DNA of 64,000 nucleotides from Cryptomeria japonica (Eukaryota; Streptophyta; Pinopsida; Cupressales; Cupressaceae): assembly GCF_030272615.1 (NCBI RefSeq), contig NC_081415.1, forward strand, positions 186,242,994 to 186,306,993, written 5' to 3'. Below, piece by piece: positions 11,865 through 24,092 of the stretch. The position numbers and the translations under genes were made by a program. A model generated the notes under the pieces. The model had not been told where the DNA came from and searched no databases. It was given only the letters and a program-made list of their open reading frames with translations. The stretch's first letter is position 1; every line of letters starts with the position of its first letter.

Positions 11865-12200
11865 TTACAAAAATAACAAACTAGCATGGTCCCCCTCTCT
11901 CCCTTCCACCATACCCCATCCATACACAAATTCAACTTGGTAAACAACTTCTTTATCTGAAAAATTGGCTGCAAGCCTCGCAAATTGTTTATAATTGGCA
12001 AAAATTTCACTATCACCCACTTTTCTTTTGTAGAGAAAATTCAGAAGCACTTTCAAGCTTCCTCTTCCTACCTCCTCCACTATCACTTCTCCTCTTTCAT
12101 TCTCCATGAAACCTGCAACCTGAAACACAATACTTTCTCCTCCCACCTCTTTCATCATTATATTTTGTTTACCCATCTCATTATATACCACTTGGAACAT
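11865..12200 (-). pseudogene. Possible BTB/POZ-like fragment
   Basis: The reverse frame reads FMENERGEVIVEEVGRGSLK followed by VLLNFLYKRKVG and a helical stretch (NYKQFARLAANF). That order resembles the second half of a BTB/POZ fold (a strand, then a helix with LLxxLY, then an aliphatic helix), which serves as a dimerisation and cullin-adaptor domain. Only about 110 residues are open, the N-terminal core is missing and the C-terminal sequence turns into simple repeat. This is weak, by-eye homology and could be chance. Confidence 0.3.
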
Positions 12201-12616
12201 AATAATCTTGGCCTATTGGGAATATGGACATTGGCCTACTGAGCATTTTTAGGGACTAAAGCGTGCATGAGGTTACTGAACATACTGTGTACGTGGTTGT
12301 TGAACATACTTTTAGTTTCCCAACAACCTTAATGGCCTCAAAAAAAGTTTTTGAGGTTGTTGAAGGCCCCGCTGCAACTGTTACTTCACTTTTGTGACAG
12401 TTTTATATATAGAAGTAAGTAAAATTTTTGTTTTACATGATTTCAAATGATTGAATTATTGTTCTTATTAGTTTGGTCAATGTTATTGTGATTGTTTAAT
12501 TATTTTGATATAATACAATAGTGATAATGCTCAATTTTATGGTTATTTGATTGTTTAAGAACTTTTATTTACATATATATGTAAACTGATTCTATTTAGG
12601 ACAACCAGTATTAACG

Positions 12617-13755
12617 ATGGGAAAGAATAAGCGAGGAATGATGGAACAATGAGAGGTTGAAAAGGAAAGACAAAGGCAATGTATGAAGAAATTATGTGAC
12701 ATAAGAGCAATGGGACATGAAGTTAAGTCATCCTCAACATCTCAATTCGATTTACAAAATGAACATAATGCAATTGAAGAAGAGATCACAATGAATAATC
12801 AAACAAATGATGAAGATGCACCAATGACATTTTATTTAGCGTATGAACCTAATGAAATGAATGTACCTAATGCACACAATGATGAACATACATAGACTCT
12901 ATTTGATGTGATGAATGTACCTAATGCACACAATGCACCAATGTTAACACCTCCTAGAATCATTCATAGGAAACCAAAGTATCTAATTGACATTGATGAG
13001 AATATTTTGAAGCCAATGCCCGATAAAATGAATGAATAAACTTATAGGAGAATTGTTAAAAGAATATGGGAAAACTATTTTGAAAATTTAAATCAAACTG
13101 CAAGATGCCAATTAATTGTTGAAATGATTAAAATTTTGAATTTTCGAGAGACAATGAAAATTCTAGGCCTAAGATAATCCAAAAGTAATAGCGAAAGAAC
13201 TATTATGAGAAATATATTTGATGCATATCAAGATATTGGTTCAAAATCACATACTAAAGATTCTAATGTTACTAGACATGTTATTACATCAACCATAATG
13301 AGCAAGAAAATAAAAAAATATCATTTGATAAGAAAAACAATTAAGTCATTAAACATAAGTAGAAAAACATTACTAAAGCATTAGATAGGTGGGAGAAAAT
13401 AGAGGATCCTAACAATAATTCTCTTTGGGTGTTCTCGGGTAGACTACCACACAAAGACAAGGTTGTTATTGATGCACTAAGAACATTAATAGAAAGTTTT
13501 TGGCATGAAAACACAAGGGTTTCGCCTAACCAAAGAGATGTTGTTAGAAGGCGAATTGAATCTAGAAATTGTAAGCCACATGCCAAACACTATTTGGATA
13601 TGACTCAAACAAAATTTTATGAAAGATTCCTTCAAAAGTTTCTTCAAATAAGAATTAGTCAAAGATTTTTTGAATGACAAAACCTTTTTATGTTAAGATT
13701 AATCATGTACGCACCACATGTTGTTGTAGGATGCATATTGAATTTTCCATGCATT
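12617..13755 (+). pseudogene. Transposase-like gene of the SDNC/GHGKG family, 5' half
   Basis: Starting at ATG 12617 (MGKNKRGM), the sequence encodes a basic N-terminus and an acidic linker (EEEITMNNQTNDEDA). Helical segments follow (KIKKYHLIRKTIKSLNISRK), then VFSGRLPHKDKVVIDALRTL with RRIESRNCKPHAKHYLDMTQ, and finally FYVKINHVRTTCCCRMHIEF. Stops and frameshifts separate these pieces, for example TGA near 12650 and TAG near 12894. It continues at 14620 with a Cys-rich motif and the catalytic-looking region. Comparable proteins of unknown name, with a Cys cluster followed by an SD-C-Q motif and GHGKG, occur in animal genomes and are thought to come from transposons; that comparison is from memory. 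It is clearly broken. Confidence 0.6.
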
Positions 13756-14619
13756 CAATGTCCACCCTTGACTTGACCTATTTTGACTAGAGCTGACTTT
13801 TATTTTATGTTTGATAGACTTATCTAGACTATATTTGATGATTTGGATGATGATTACTCATATGTTTCAGTTACTTACTATTGATGCCAGATACTATTGG
13901 ACATGTTCTATTTTGATAATCTATATGAATGTTGATACTATCATTAGTGATCATGTGATGTGATGGATATATGTATGTGATGATTTTCATATGCTTACTA
14001 TGTGATGGATCATTGATAGATTATGTTGATCATGGATTTGATGTTGATTATGATTACGCTAACCCTATTTCATGGTTACATATGATGAGATGTGTTTGAC
14101 TATTGTATGACTATCTTCATGAGAGGGATGATGCCACATCACTCATTATGAGTGGGATGTGCCATCACGATTCCCTATCACTTGTCTGTTATCAGATATA
14201 TGCATATGTTTTATCATTGTTTTATGGTTGTAGGATCTTGCGGGTACCAGACATTGACTCCACCTAGCTTCACAAGTCTAAGCATGTCTTTAATTCCAAT
14301 GGTTTATGTGGTTTAGAGATGGCATGAGTTCCTTTCACATACTCTAGGTCTAAGATGTGCACCAAGTGTCATAAGCATCTTGGCGTAATTCTCCACGTCA
14401 GTTAGTGAGTTTGATCTTTTCAGTATTGTGAGTATGTTTAGATATGGTTGATTTATTTGATAATGTTTAGATTAATTATGAGATCCTTGATGTGTGATTT
14501 TATAATTAATAATGCTCATTTTAATGTATTTAATTTATTTGCGTTGAGTATTTATTTATTTATTTGCCTATGGTTCAATAGTTCATTTGATATTTAATAT
14601 TTATTTGGCTCTTTATTTC
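13756..14619. mobile_element. ~860-bp insertion splitting the transposase-like gene
   Basis: Protein similarity stops after CRMHIEFSMH and resumes with RFCATCGGLHHLPRC, while the DNA between is AT-rich and non-coding. It contains an imperfect palindrome (CCACATCACTCAT / TATGAGTGGGATGTG) at about 14133-14162. I could not define termini or a target duplication, so the nature of the insert (solo LTR or other) is open. An intron is an alternative explanation. Confidence 0.4.
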
Positions 14620-15563
14620 ATTTATGAGATTTTGTGCTACATGTGGTGGTTTGCACCATTTGCCAAGATGTCTATATTTGGATAGCACACATGAAATTGG
14701 TAAGAAACTATTATCTTTTGGAAAGTACAAGATAGTTACATATGGGATTAAAGATGGAAAAGAATTGAAGAGATGTGAGTTAGTGAAAAATGATATATGT
14801 GTAGTTGATTTTATGAGAACGTTTAAAGAGAAACTAGTTTATGAGTACATAATGCATACACATGGAGCTCGGTGGTTAGATGAACAATTCAAGTTATGCA
14901 AGGACACATTTCCTCTTGGAACCATTGTCTCTATAGTTGATTTTGCCAAAAATTAAACACTACAACCTCAAAATGAAGTGCAATCTATGTATTACCATTC
15001 TACACAAGTTTCTATTTTTGTACACATAGCAGTCATGCATGCAAATGATAGCACAGAGGGGATAGAAAGGTTGTAAGAGAGTATTACTTCTACATAAGTG
15101 ACAATTGTACACATTTGTCAGAGTTTGTGCAAGGATGATTTAAATTTTTCTATGATAGTTTAAGGGAAAGGAACATATGATACAAGCAACACATAGCATG
15201 GTCAGATAATTGCAGCTCACAATTAAAAAATGCAATGATGTTCTATTGGTTGAGTAGTATGCATGTGAAAAGTGGTGTACAACATATTTGGAATTTCATT
15301 GAGGGTGGACATGGAAAGGGAGAGCACGATGGTGTAGGAGCATGTGTAAAAAGAGCCCTAGCTAGAGAAGAATTGAAGTACAAAGGTGGTGCTGAGTTGA
15401 CAGATGCAACAACAATTGTGCGATGGTGTAACTCTACAATGGGACCAGGCAATGCAAGTAAATCAATGGTTCATAGATATTTTTTGTTGATAACTGAATC
15501 TGACATTGAAAACTATCAAGATTGTTGTACAGTTGCAAGATCCAGTGACATGCACTCATTTTG
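14620..15563 (+). pseudogene. Transposase-like gene of the SDNC/GHGKG family, 3' half
   Basis: The first open piece (14624-14956) has CATCGGLHHLPRC, a possible zinc-binding cluster, and ends in ordinary soluble sequence. A later piece (about 15187-15563) reads AWSDNCSSQLKNAMMFYWL, then WNFIEGGHGKGEHDGVGACV and ends at TGA 15561. The SDxC..Q and GHGKG..DG motifs look like the second and third acidic or metal-binding stations of an RNase H-fold DDE enzyme, which would cut and join DNA ends. Frame breaks occur between the two pieces (around 14957-15186). The family is inferred, and no terminal inverted repeats were identified. Confidence 0.6.
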
Positions 15564-15639
15564 AAGTTCAAATGCGAGTTCACCGGTAATTTATACTAGA
15601 CAGATTATATGTTTTTGCTCTTCATGTATGTATTTTTTG

Positions 15640-16800
15640 TGGGAAGAATGTGAATCACAAGAGTGGGTTGACAAATAGTCTTGTAGACTGTTGCTTCCCA
15701 TTGATACCTATCAAATTCCCAAAGCACTATAGTTGAACTAGATGGAATCATCCATTGCTTTTGATCATGTATTCGACCTAGTGGAACCAAGTGATTTTTT
15801 GGGTAAATTTTATTGTAGGAATTTTTTTTGGCTCATTTTTTTACATCAAACATTATTTTTGGGATCCTTTCCCTACCCTGCATCATGCTCTGGAAGTTCT
15901 TGAAGTATCCCCAAAGTGTAGTTCTCTAGGTTTTGCTATCTCCAATGCTATATAAAAGATCTCTAATCTGGACTTCCATCGGTCTATTACTAGTCCATTG
16001 AACATTACCAATACCCAAAATCTCATTCATGAAATAGAAGAATAAACATAAGATCAAGGTGCCATATTTGAATGTATTCTTCTTGTCCTTCTTAATACTA
16101 GTCAAAATTTTCATAAGCTATCCCCAGAGTAGCTCACACATATCATACTCCTTGTTTTACTTCACCATCTAATATGCAACATAGATAGCACTATCAGATA
16201 TCGAATTCTCCCAACTCGAGTGGTATACCTTGTCTTTGATAACCATAGAAGCAAACTTTACATCTAGCTCAATAATATCATTGATTGTCATAACCCTTTT
16301 TTCAAATTTAGAACCAATTGCATCGGTAACCATTTGATTCTTCATAGATAAGAGTGTAGGCAATCCACCAGATGAGCTTAGACCAATTAAATCCTGATTA
16401 CATCCTTAGTGATCTTAAACGACTGGTTCAACCACATGAATTCATCATGAATTTTTCTTAACACATATCGGACCCACTCATTCTCGTCAAACACTGGAAA
16501 CATAACGACCTATGCAAAATTATTTTCCTTCAAAACCTTGAATTTTGGTTTGGCCTTGAGATCCTCTCCTAATATATGTTTGGTGTACAAATTCAAGAAT
16601 TGGGATCCTCCTAACTCCTCAAGATTTGAATGAATGTATGTCCTAATATCTTCAACATGAAGAACACCATATGAAACGGATGAAAATGCACCTAGTGGAT
16701 CATCTTCTACAAATTTGAAAGGGTTCTTTTTGAATTTTGGGTGGGATCTCTCAGTGGTATCAACTACCAAAGGTGTATCCATTTGTAGATATTTCAATTT
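15640..16800 (-). pseudogene. Decayed second ORF of an LTR element, related to the ORF at 28047-29353
   Basis: Reverse-strand pieces align in order with the large second ORF of the complete element at 25.7-32.3 kb. EDIRTYIHSNLEELG corresponds to DPRMYIHCHIEGLG. MTINDIIELDVKFASMVI corresponds to LRVNDVTDINVRFINMVL. IKKDKKNTFKYGTLILCLFF corresponds to KKDKKGTLRFGNLLVCLMLH. It is broken by multiple stops. The function is unknown: it has no RT, RNase H, integrase or protease motif. The matching order and spacing are direct observations, and the conclusion that both belong to one superfamily is firm. Confidence 0.72.
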
Positions 16801-17439
16801 TACAAGCTTCTCAAAAAAATACCTTACTTTGCCAGATTAGGGTTTCATATATAATTGCCTTCACACTTAGATCACATGGAAATATTCTTGCAAATCTCAC
16901 TCCTCTTTTTATCATAATGCAAAGTGACAAATGAGAAAGAAAAGTTATCTTTTATCATTCACATATCTAACTTTTTGGTGTAATAAATACGCTTGCCCTA
17001 AACTTTTTGGATGCCCTATTTTCATAGATTGGTCCACAAAAATTCTCCTACGGTGTGGATCTTCAATATTGCTCAATTCCTTTCAGAGATCCTTCCAAAA
17101 CATCTACAATACCAAAATACAACTTCTGACAATTTGTCACATTCTAGCACCAACTCTAGCAGGGGAGAATACGATCTTCTTGAAAACTCCCCCTAGGCCA
17201 ATAGACTTAAATCAATTTCCAAAAGAATTTCTAGCACCAAATTTAGGTGTAGATCCATTTTATACATCAGAATCACTCTTTCTTTACCCATTTCTTTTTC
17301 ATTTGATTCCTAATCTCATCCACTTTCTCTTTACCTTTATCATCTGTCTGCACACTCTTTTCCTTATTTGTCAGACCCTTCCTTTTGACATTCTTGCTTC
17401 TACAAAATCTTGCAATGTGACTGGATTTGTTGCAATTAT

Positions 17440-18501
17440 ACAAGACAACATTTCCTTATCCAAATATGTAATTCCCTTTATTTCCTCTTGATATACACTG
17501 ATTAGTAATGTGGTCAAATCTATTGCATGCATAACATCGAACATTCCTTCTATTTGAAAAGTTATTCGACATACTTCTGCATTCACTTGATTTATGCCCA
17601 CACTTGTACCAATTGAAACACTGACTAAAGCATGATGGACCATTTTGATTCATTCTACTTTTGCATTGACTACATTATGACCAAATTTATTGCAAATAAA
17701 ATAATTGCCATTGAACTTTTGAGCATTAGGTTTTCTTACCAGAGATCTTTTAGCTTTGTTCTTCTAATGTTCTGACTTAGGATTGCTTTGATAAGATCTA
17801 GAGCTTTCACCTTTCTCTAATCCAAGACCTCGCTTGTCACCTTCACTCTTCTAACTCTACAACAACACATCAAGTTTTGTTGAGATAATCTTGAACTTTT
17901 CCTTGTACTCATTTGCAGTAGCAAGTTCATCTATAAGAATGACAATTTTCCTTTCAAGCTCTTCCTCATTGTTTTTGGATTGATGCAGTTCAAGCTTCAA
18001 CTGGTCAATTTCATAATTAAGTCTGCAACATTCATTAGATCTATCTTTTATGGATTGATTAATATTCTCTTCTTTCTTCTTCCTTCCCTCAATCTCCTTG
18101 GTCAACCCCATCACTATAAATTCCATCTCATGCTTTAGGACAACATTGTCTTTTGCAAGCTTCTCACATTCTTTTGTCTTCTCCTTCAAGGCTTAATTAA
18201 AGTGATCATCATCTATGCTTTGGCTTTCTTTCTGCTTTAGCTAATCACATAGTTCCCTTTTCTTTTTCCTTGACTTATCTAGTTTCTCTTTTAATGACTA
18301 AATGAAATTATCAGCATCCTTAAGATTCACTTTCAATTTATGGACTTTAGCTATGGATTGATCAAGATCATCAAGTGCAACTAGAAGTTGTTGTCGAATA
18401 CCATTGAAATACATTGAATCACCTTCACGGATCCTCCTCAAGCTGTTAGACTTGTTCCCAGAAACTAGGCTATGATACCAATTGTTGGAATCAAGGAACA
18501 C
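17440..18501 (-). pseudogene. Gag-like coiled-coil and zinc-knuckle ORF of the same reverse element
   Basis: The 5' part (18501 down to 17857) is charged and heptad-rich (KECEKLAKDNVVLKHEMEF and similar), indicating a long coiled coil. Downstream are nucleic-acid-binding knuckles: CFNWYKCGHKSSEC, in which the usual second Cys is W, and CYACNRFDHITNQC, a complete CX2CX4HX4C. This arrangement matches ORF1 of the element at 25.7-32.3 kb. It would form the RNA-packaging shell of a retrotransposon. Stops occur between the coiled coil and the knuckles. No pol coding follows toward 15640. Confidence 0.7.
18466..18482 (-). promoter_or_regulatory. Primer binding site of the reverse LTR element
   Basis: The reverse strand reads TTGGTATCATAGCC immediately after the LTR ending CCAACA. 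It is close to the TGGTATCAGAGC consensus complementary to plant initiator-Met tRNA, with one mismatch (T for G). Confidence 0.75.
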
Positions 18502-19495
18502 TGAGAGGGCAACTGAATCAGTATTCTACAAACTTTAACTTTATTAATCTATTCATTCAACCACCTAATACATTGAACCAAAAGAAAGATACAGGAACAC
18601 AAATCAATCAACCACAATGCCATAACACAAAGATTTTTTACATTAAAAACCCGGCTAAGGGAAAAACCACGATGGGGATGAGACCCACAAGATGAGTATA
18701 CTCAAATATAAAGTTTTACAATGAGAATGCACATGCATTCAGACACAATACCTAGAGCTCACTGCTCAAGAAAGAGAGGCTCACTGCCTACAAATGAATT
18801 ACAACATATTACTGAAGTATATGAACTAAATAATAGCATCTACAAATGCCTAATTATAGTTTCGATTAAGCAGATTTTATAAACATTTCCATACTCTTCC
18901 TTACACTACTCTGATCCACTGTTCTACAATAATCTGGAGCACAAATCTCTAACCTACGCATAATCGATCACCAACACCTTTTGCGTACCCATCGATATCC
19001 AAAACGATCACAATAATTAATCTATTATATTTGCAACAAGAAATTAATTCAATTGCATGTCGGCTTCAAGAAAAATTAACATATAATAAAACGTGTACAC
19101 ATTGTCGACCAAATCTAATCTCAAATACCAATGCAGACCAATAAAATCAATCACACATTACCAAAACTGCTAGACAAAACACTTGGACCACAAAATTAAT
19201 TACCAAAATCATTCCACACAATCTACATAAGGATTATTCATGCAAGTTGGTTGTTCTTCACTACTAAGCCAAAAAACCAAAACATAAAGGCTTCTAACAC
19301 GCACAACAATTATCACCAGAGGCTCAAACTCTAGAATAAGGTAATCTAAAAATCCAAAAACCTTCCTTGAAATTTGCAACACAACCTGAAAAGAAATACA
19401 TATCAAAATACTGAACTCTATCAGATGCTCTATTCTAAGCTTGTGGAAATTGAACCAGTCTTCAATCTGACTTCCAGTATGAGCAAATCACACAT
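18483..19495 (-). repeat. LTR (5' LTR of the reverse element); far end approximate
   Basis: The + strand starts TGTTGGAATCAAGG next to the PBS. It carries the reverse of the conserved GTGGTTTTTCCC motif near 18660, as plant LTRs do. The other boundary is not fixed because no second LTR was found; coding similarity to a LINE starts by about 19500, so the LTR is at most about 1.0 kb. Confidence 0.6.
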
Positions 19496-19499
19496 TGTG

Positions 19500-20040
19500 G
19501 ATGGGCTTACGGACTTGGGTTGCCATCGATGACAACACCAGATGACTTGTGCAGTGTCTCTTGCCGATAAGTACACCCCCTTACCAAAGCATACAACATG
19601 GCTAGAGATTTCATATAATTGTTTGTATAAGATCCTTTGTAGATGGAAAAGAAAAGTTGCACATCCCCAACATTATCCCAACCAATACTGCCAACCCCAA
19701 CATGAATAGGATTCCCCCTAGAGGATCCACTAGTGTGAATTTTCAAAAGCCCCTAGGAAGGTGGATGTCGTCGACCAACCCTATTAATCTTTCTAGCCAA
19801 CTTTGTACCTTTGGTCCTTCTGGAAAAATCACAAGCATCTCCCTAACCTTGAAAACTAAAACAACTAAAAACAAGAGCATCTACAGGATCCACAACAACT
19901 AAAAAAATCACACTTAGCTAAAACTGTTTCCAGAATTGTAAGCATAATTTTCCTCCACAAATATTGGACACTCAACTTTGCCTCTTGAAAAATTCAATGA
20001 TTCCTTTCGAACCAAATATTCCAAAAAATAAAAGAGGGCC
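19500..20040 (-). pseudogene. LINE 3' fragment: zf-RVT and RNase H remnant
   Basis: Reading the reverse strand from 20040, the frame gives FWNIWFERNH and IFQEAKLSVQYLWRKIML, then VQSWLERLIGLVDDIHLPRG, then KIHTSGSSRGNPIHVGVGSI (RNase H start). Here the usual first catalytic Asp of KxHTDGSS is replaced by Ser. YTNNYMKSLAMLYALVRGC follows. This is the order of the C-terminal part of plant LINE reverse transcriptases. It is 5'-truncated and then cut off within RNase H near 19510. Confidence 0.78.
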
Positions 20041-21560
20041 CAATAACATAATATATATCTTCAATTTATTAATTACTAATATAATTATCTTTATATTAAA
20101 AAATTAATAGAAATAACATATAACTTAATTAAAAATTTATAAATTTTTATTATAATTAAACAAAGTAGCCTATCACATATATAATCTAAAATCATAAATG
20201 AATAATTGAAAGAGAATTTACAAAAATGAAAAATTACTGCATAGTTATTTCCCTAAACAAGTTATAGACAAAATAAATGAAAAACAAATAAAAAAATTAG
20301 CAGTAGTCCCACCTTGAAATTTACTCAGAGTTTGAAATAATAAAATATTCATTAATTCACCCATATTAGAAGTGAAAACTAGAAAACCAAAACCAATAGA
20401 AAGCAAAATAGAGAGGATTTTTTATGTTTCTCAGTAAGTGTTAGATAACTACTATAATGTTTATATTGTAGTCATGCTGACCTGATTTCTTTTCTTTCAT
20501 TTTCTGCAGCTCAATTTAAATTGCTCATTATTATTTTATTAATCATGTACCCTGCTTTGATCAATACATAAAAATCAGAGAGAGCATGAAAAATGACGAA
20601 ACCCTGAGGTTAAACCGAGTGAAAAGCGATTAATAGAGGATATGTCTCCAATTTTCTTGCACTGCTTTTCTTTCGTTTTTAGCTATGGATTTCAACAATT
20701 AGATTGCCTATCTCATATAAGATACACCTTTGATGTAATAATTTTTAATACATTTTATAAAACTTGTAACATTTATATTTGAGTACAGGGAATAATAATA
20801 TATTCTTATTGTTTACTTACATTAAAAGTTGTTCCCTTTATGAGAGTGAGCAACTTACTTGAATGATCAATAACACAAAGTTTAGAAAGCATGCAAGATG
20901 ATGTTATGCATCAACATCTTACACATGGAATTTCTTCTCAATCATTGATTTTTAGTTTTGTTTAGTAAGCTTATCTTTATTTTGCTTCTTGCATGCAACC
21001 TTATTGTAAGTGACAAGGTAAGCACAAAAAAACCTTTAGCTTTTGATAGTTTGTCTCTCCTTGAAATCACATTATTTTAAAACCACAATGCATGCATATG
21101 CTCCACTTAATCCCTTTTCACTTCAATAGCTAACTTAACCAATTAACCAAACATCTACAATAAACAAACTCTAACACTTCCACCATCTAATTATTTTCAC
21201 CAAACCATGACAAATTTATTTATGATTAATATTTATTTATATTTATCATAGATATTAAATTTCTATTAAATTATTATATAGGTAGTTTATTTTTGTAAAG
21301 TGGTCAATGAAATAGATGCATGTTTATGTTAAAGCCAAACTTGTCCTTTAAATTTTTTTCCCTGTTGTTGATGGAATGGTGTACCCAATGTGAAACTTGG
21401 AAGTGATGTATCGTGTGATCAGAAGAGAGACAAAAATGAGAGAGGTATGATAGCGTGAGTATCACACAAACATGCTATCGCTGACAAGCAAGAGAAAGTT
21501 GTAGAAGTAAATGCTAAGAATTGAGTGGATGTGTTATGAATTTAGTGGTGTACTGGAAGT
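20041..21560. other. AT-rich spacer, nothing recognised
   Basis: Strongly AT-rich sequence with no motif-bearing open frame on either strand. I see no repeat boundary or RNA gene. Confidence 0.5.
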
Positions 21561-21568
21561 GAGATTTC

Positions 21569-22300
21569 TCTTTCCTGGAAGTTTCCATCTTGCTAATCCT
21601 CTTGTATTTTATCCACCATGCCAAAAGCTCTTAAGGCGATTCCACAATTTTCTGTCTTTGTTCTAAAGGCTATGATGACTGACATTATTAAAACTGAGTG
21701 GATGTATCTGCCAAGCAGATTAGAATTTATTGGCCTCCTCCAAGTGACCCACCTTATCTCTTTCGGAAGAGTTTCTCCACCATTCAAGACTACAATATTT
21801 TTCTCTCTGCTATCAATGGTAGAGGAAAGGAGCCAATACATGTGCGGGTACCAATACATGTTATAGTACATAGACAAAATGAAACGACTGACATTAAAAT
21901 TAAATATTTAAAATTGAATGACCTTTCTTTTTCCTGGAAGTTTCCACCTTAGTAATCCTCTTGTATTTTATCCACCATTCCAGAAGCTCTTTAGGGTGAT
22001 TCCATATTTTTCTGTCTTTTCTCTGAAGGCTATGACAACTAAGTGGATGTGTCGGCCATGCAGATTATAATTTAATGGCCTCCGAGTGCCCTATCTTATC
22101 TCTTTTAGAGGAGTTTCTCCACCATCCAAGACTAGAATATTTTTCTGTCTTTGCTCTGAATGGTTGTAATTATTTTGCACGCTATGATGAGTGACTTTAA
22201 AATAGAGTGGACGTGTTTGTCGTGCAATTGTGTCATGGTAGAATTTAGTGGCCTCCTTGAAGTTTCCACCTTACAATTTCTCTTGTATTTCTATATTTCT
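21569..22300 (+). repeat. Tandem duplication, two ~340-bp units plus a partial third
   Basis: Units begin with CCTGGAAGTTTCCA at about 21574 and 21932, and a shortened third begins with GAAGTTTCCACC at about 22259. Within each unit the phrases CTCTTGTATTTTATCCACCA, TTTTCTGTCTTT, GGCTATGA and GAGTTTCTCCACCAT recur in the same order. Short open frames (for example 21618-21866) follow the repeat and have no known motif. Confidence 0.75.
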
Positions 22301-23600
22301 AGGAGGTTTGTGATGTACGAAATCAGGGTAAAAGTCTGCAAAGAAACTATATAGAGAAAATATGTCGGCCACTTTGTAGTATATGAAATCCATGCAAAAC
22401 CCTCTCATTCTGATAAAAATTAGATTCTTTGAGTCCAAGGAATACTGAATAGATTCTCAATGCATCACCTCCCAAATTTATTTTATCATCATTTTTAAAA
22501 ATATTTTATTTATCTACTTTAATACTAAAAATCAATTTAGTTAGTAAAAAAAATTAAGTTGTATTCAAAGTTAAATGATCTCTTTCAAGATTTTTTGTTT
22601 TGAAAAGCATCGTTTTACACATTCTTTTTATTATTAATATATGTATTTTTCTAATAAAAGAATTTGGTTAAGAAAACAAGATAAATATTTATCATTTTTT
22701 CGTCTAAATAATACATAAAATTGCTATTTGTTGTTTAATCATTGAAGTGAATGATGTTTAAATAGAATAAATCATTATATAGAATAGTAAAGAAGATTAA
22801 GCTAAGCAAAGAAACTCCAATAAAAAAATGAGTCAAATTTGAAGAGGTAAATAACAAATAAACTTACTTGTTTTGTTTGCACTAGCAACATATAGAAGTA
22901 TTGTGGGTGTCCACATATTAATTGTTAATCCTGTACTGTGGTCTTGATAATGCTATAGGGTCTCAAATAACTAAACCATACAAGGCATATATTCATTTCA
23001 AATAGCTTACTCATGTCAAATAACTTTTAATAATGAAAGGGTTGTAGTTGGTTGTTAAGAATAATAGGGGAGAGGATCCAGAAGTTGTGCACCCTAACTT
23101 CACACTTCTCAAAATTCTACGTGGAAATTTCAAATCACTCCCAATTTTTTACAACAACTTACTTGGCAAGTCCCTTGCTTATAACCAAGGTTTTCGAGCC
23201 ACATCATCAACTATGATACCACATCAGCATGCTTTTTGTTAAGGTGTCCACAACAACCCCCCAAAAAGTGAGACCAATAGTCATGGAAAAGGGGCCCCAA
23301 TACTTGTGTAGCTGATGTGGTATCACACGATTGGTTGCTTTTTACAACTAATGGTATATTTTATTCAGTTATTGGTAGTCATCATCAACAATAACAACTT
23401 TAAAGTCACAACTATTGTTCCAATGTTGTAAAAATAATTGGACATTAAATCAACAAGTATGGATATCAAATCAACAAGTATGTGTATTAAATCAAAAAAT
23501 TATATCTGAACAATTGGAACACGTTCAACTACTGGTTCCTATCCACTTAAAATCCAAATTATACCATCCACCAAAATTTAAAATGGAAACTTTTAAAACC
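22301..23600. other. AT-rich spacer, nothing recognised
   Basis: There are no supported genes. A short duplication (ATCAAATCAACAAGTATG-like) is seen near 23445-23485. Confidence 0.45.
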
Positions 23601-23606
23601 ATTTTA

Positions 23607-23636
23607 AATCTAATCTAATCTAATCTAATCTAATCT
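23607..23636 (+). repeat. (TAATC)n microsatellite
   Basis: About five and a half consecutive copies of the TAATC pentamer. Confidence 0.9.
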
Positions 23637-24092
23637 TTTATTATTTTCTTTTTTTTTCAAATATCAATCTACAAAAGAACCCATGGTATCTTAAGGGTGA
23701 GCATACCATTCAAACACCAAAGGAATGCAAAAAATTAAGACATGGACAAGATTTACCTCATTTCAATTTTGCTAAAATCATGATTACTTCAATTTTATCT
23801 TAAAAGGTGAAGTTGAATCCCAAACACAATGCAATCTCTAGGCTCATCCAATCTATAACAATTACAATCCACCAATTTTCAAAATTTTCAAGAGGGTTTG
23901 ACAACCCAATTTTCCTAAAATGCAAGAATAAAAATAAAATTAACTTTCTTTTCCTTTATGCCATTTTTCCAATTTCCAATTTTTTATTTATTTTTATTTA
24001 TAATTTAATTTTTTTTTTTTTAAATATATTTCATAAAATTTAAAATGCCTAACTCATTATGTATTCTAATGAAATAAATACAATTTAAATAT

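Noticed and set aside
23607-23636. Telomere-like repeat
   Set aside because: The unit is TAATC, not TTTAGGG, and there are only about five copies.
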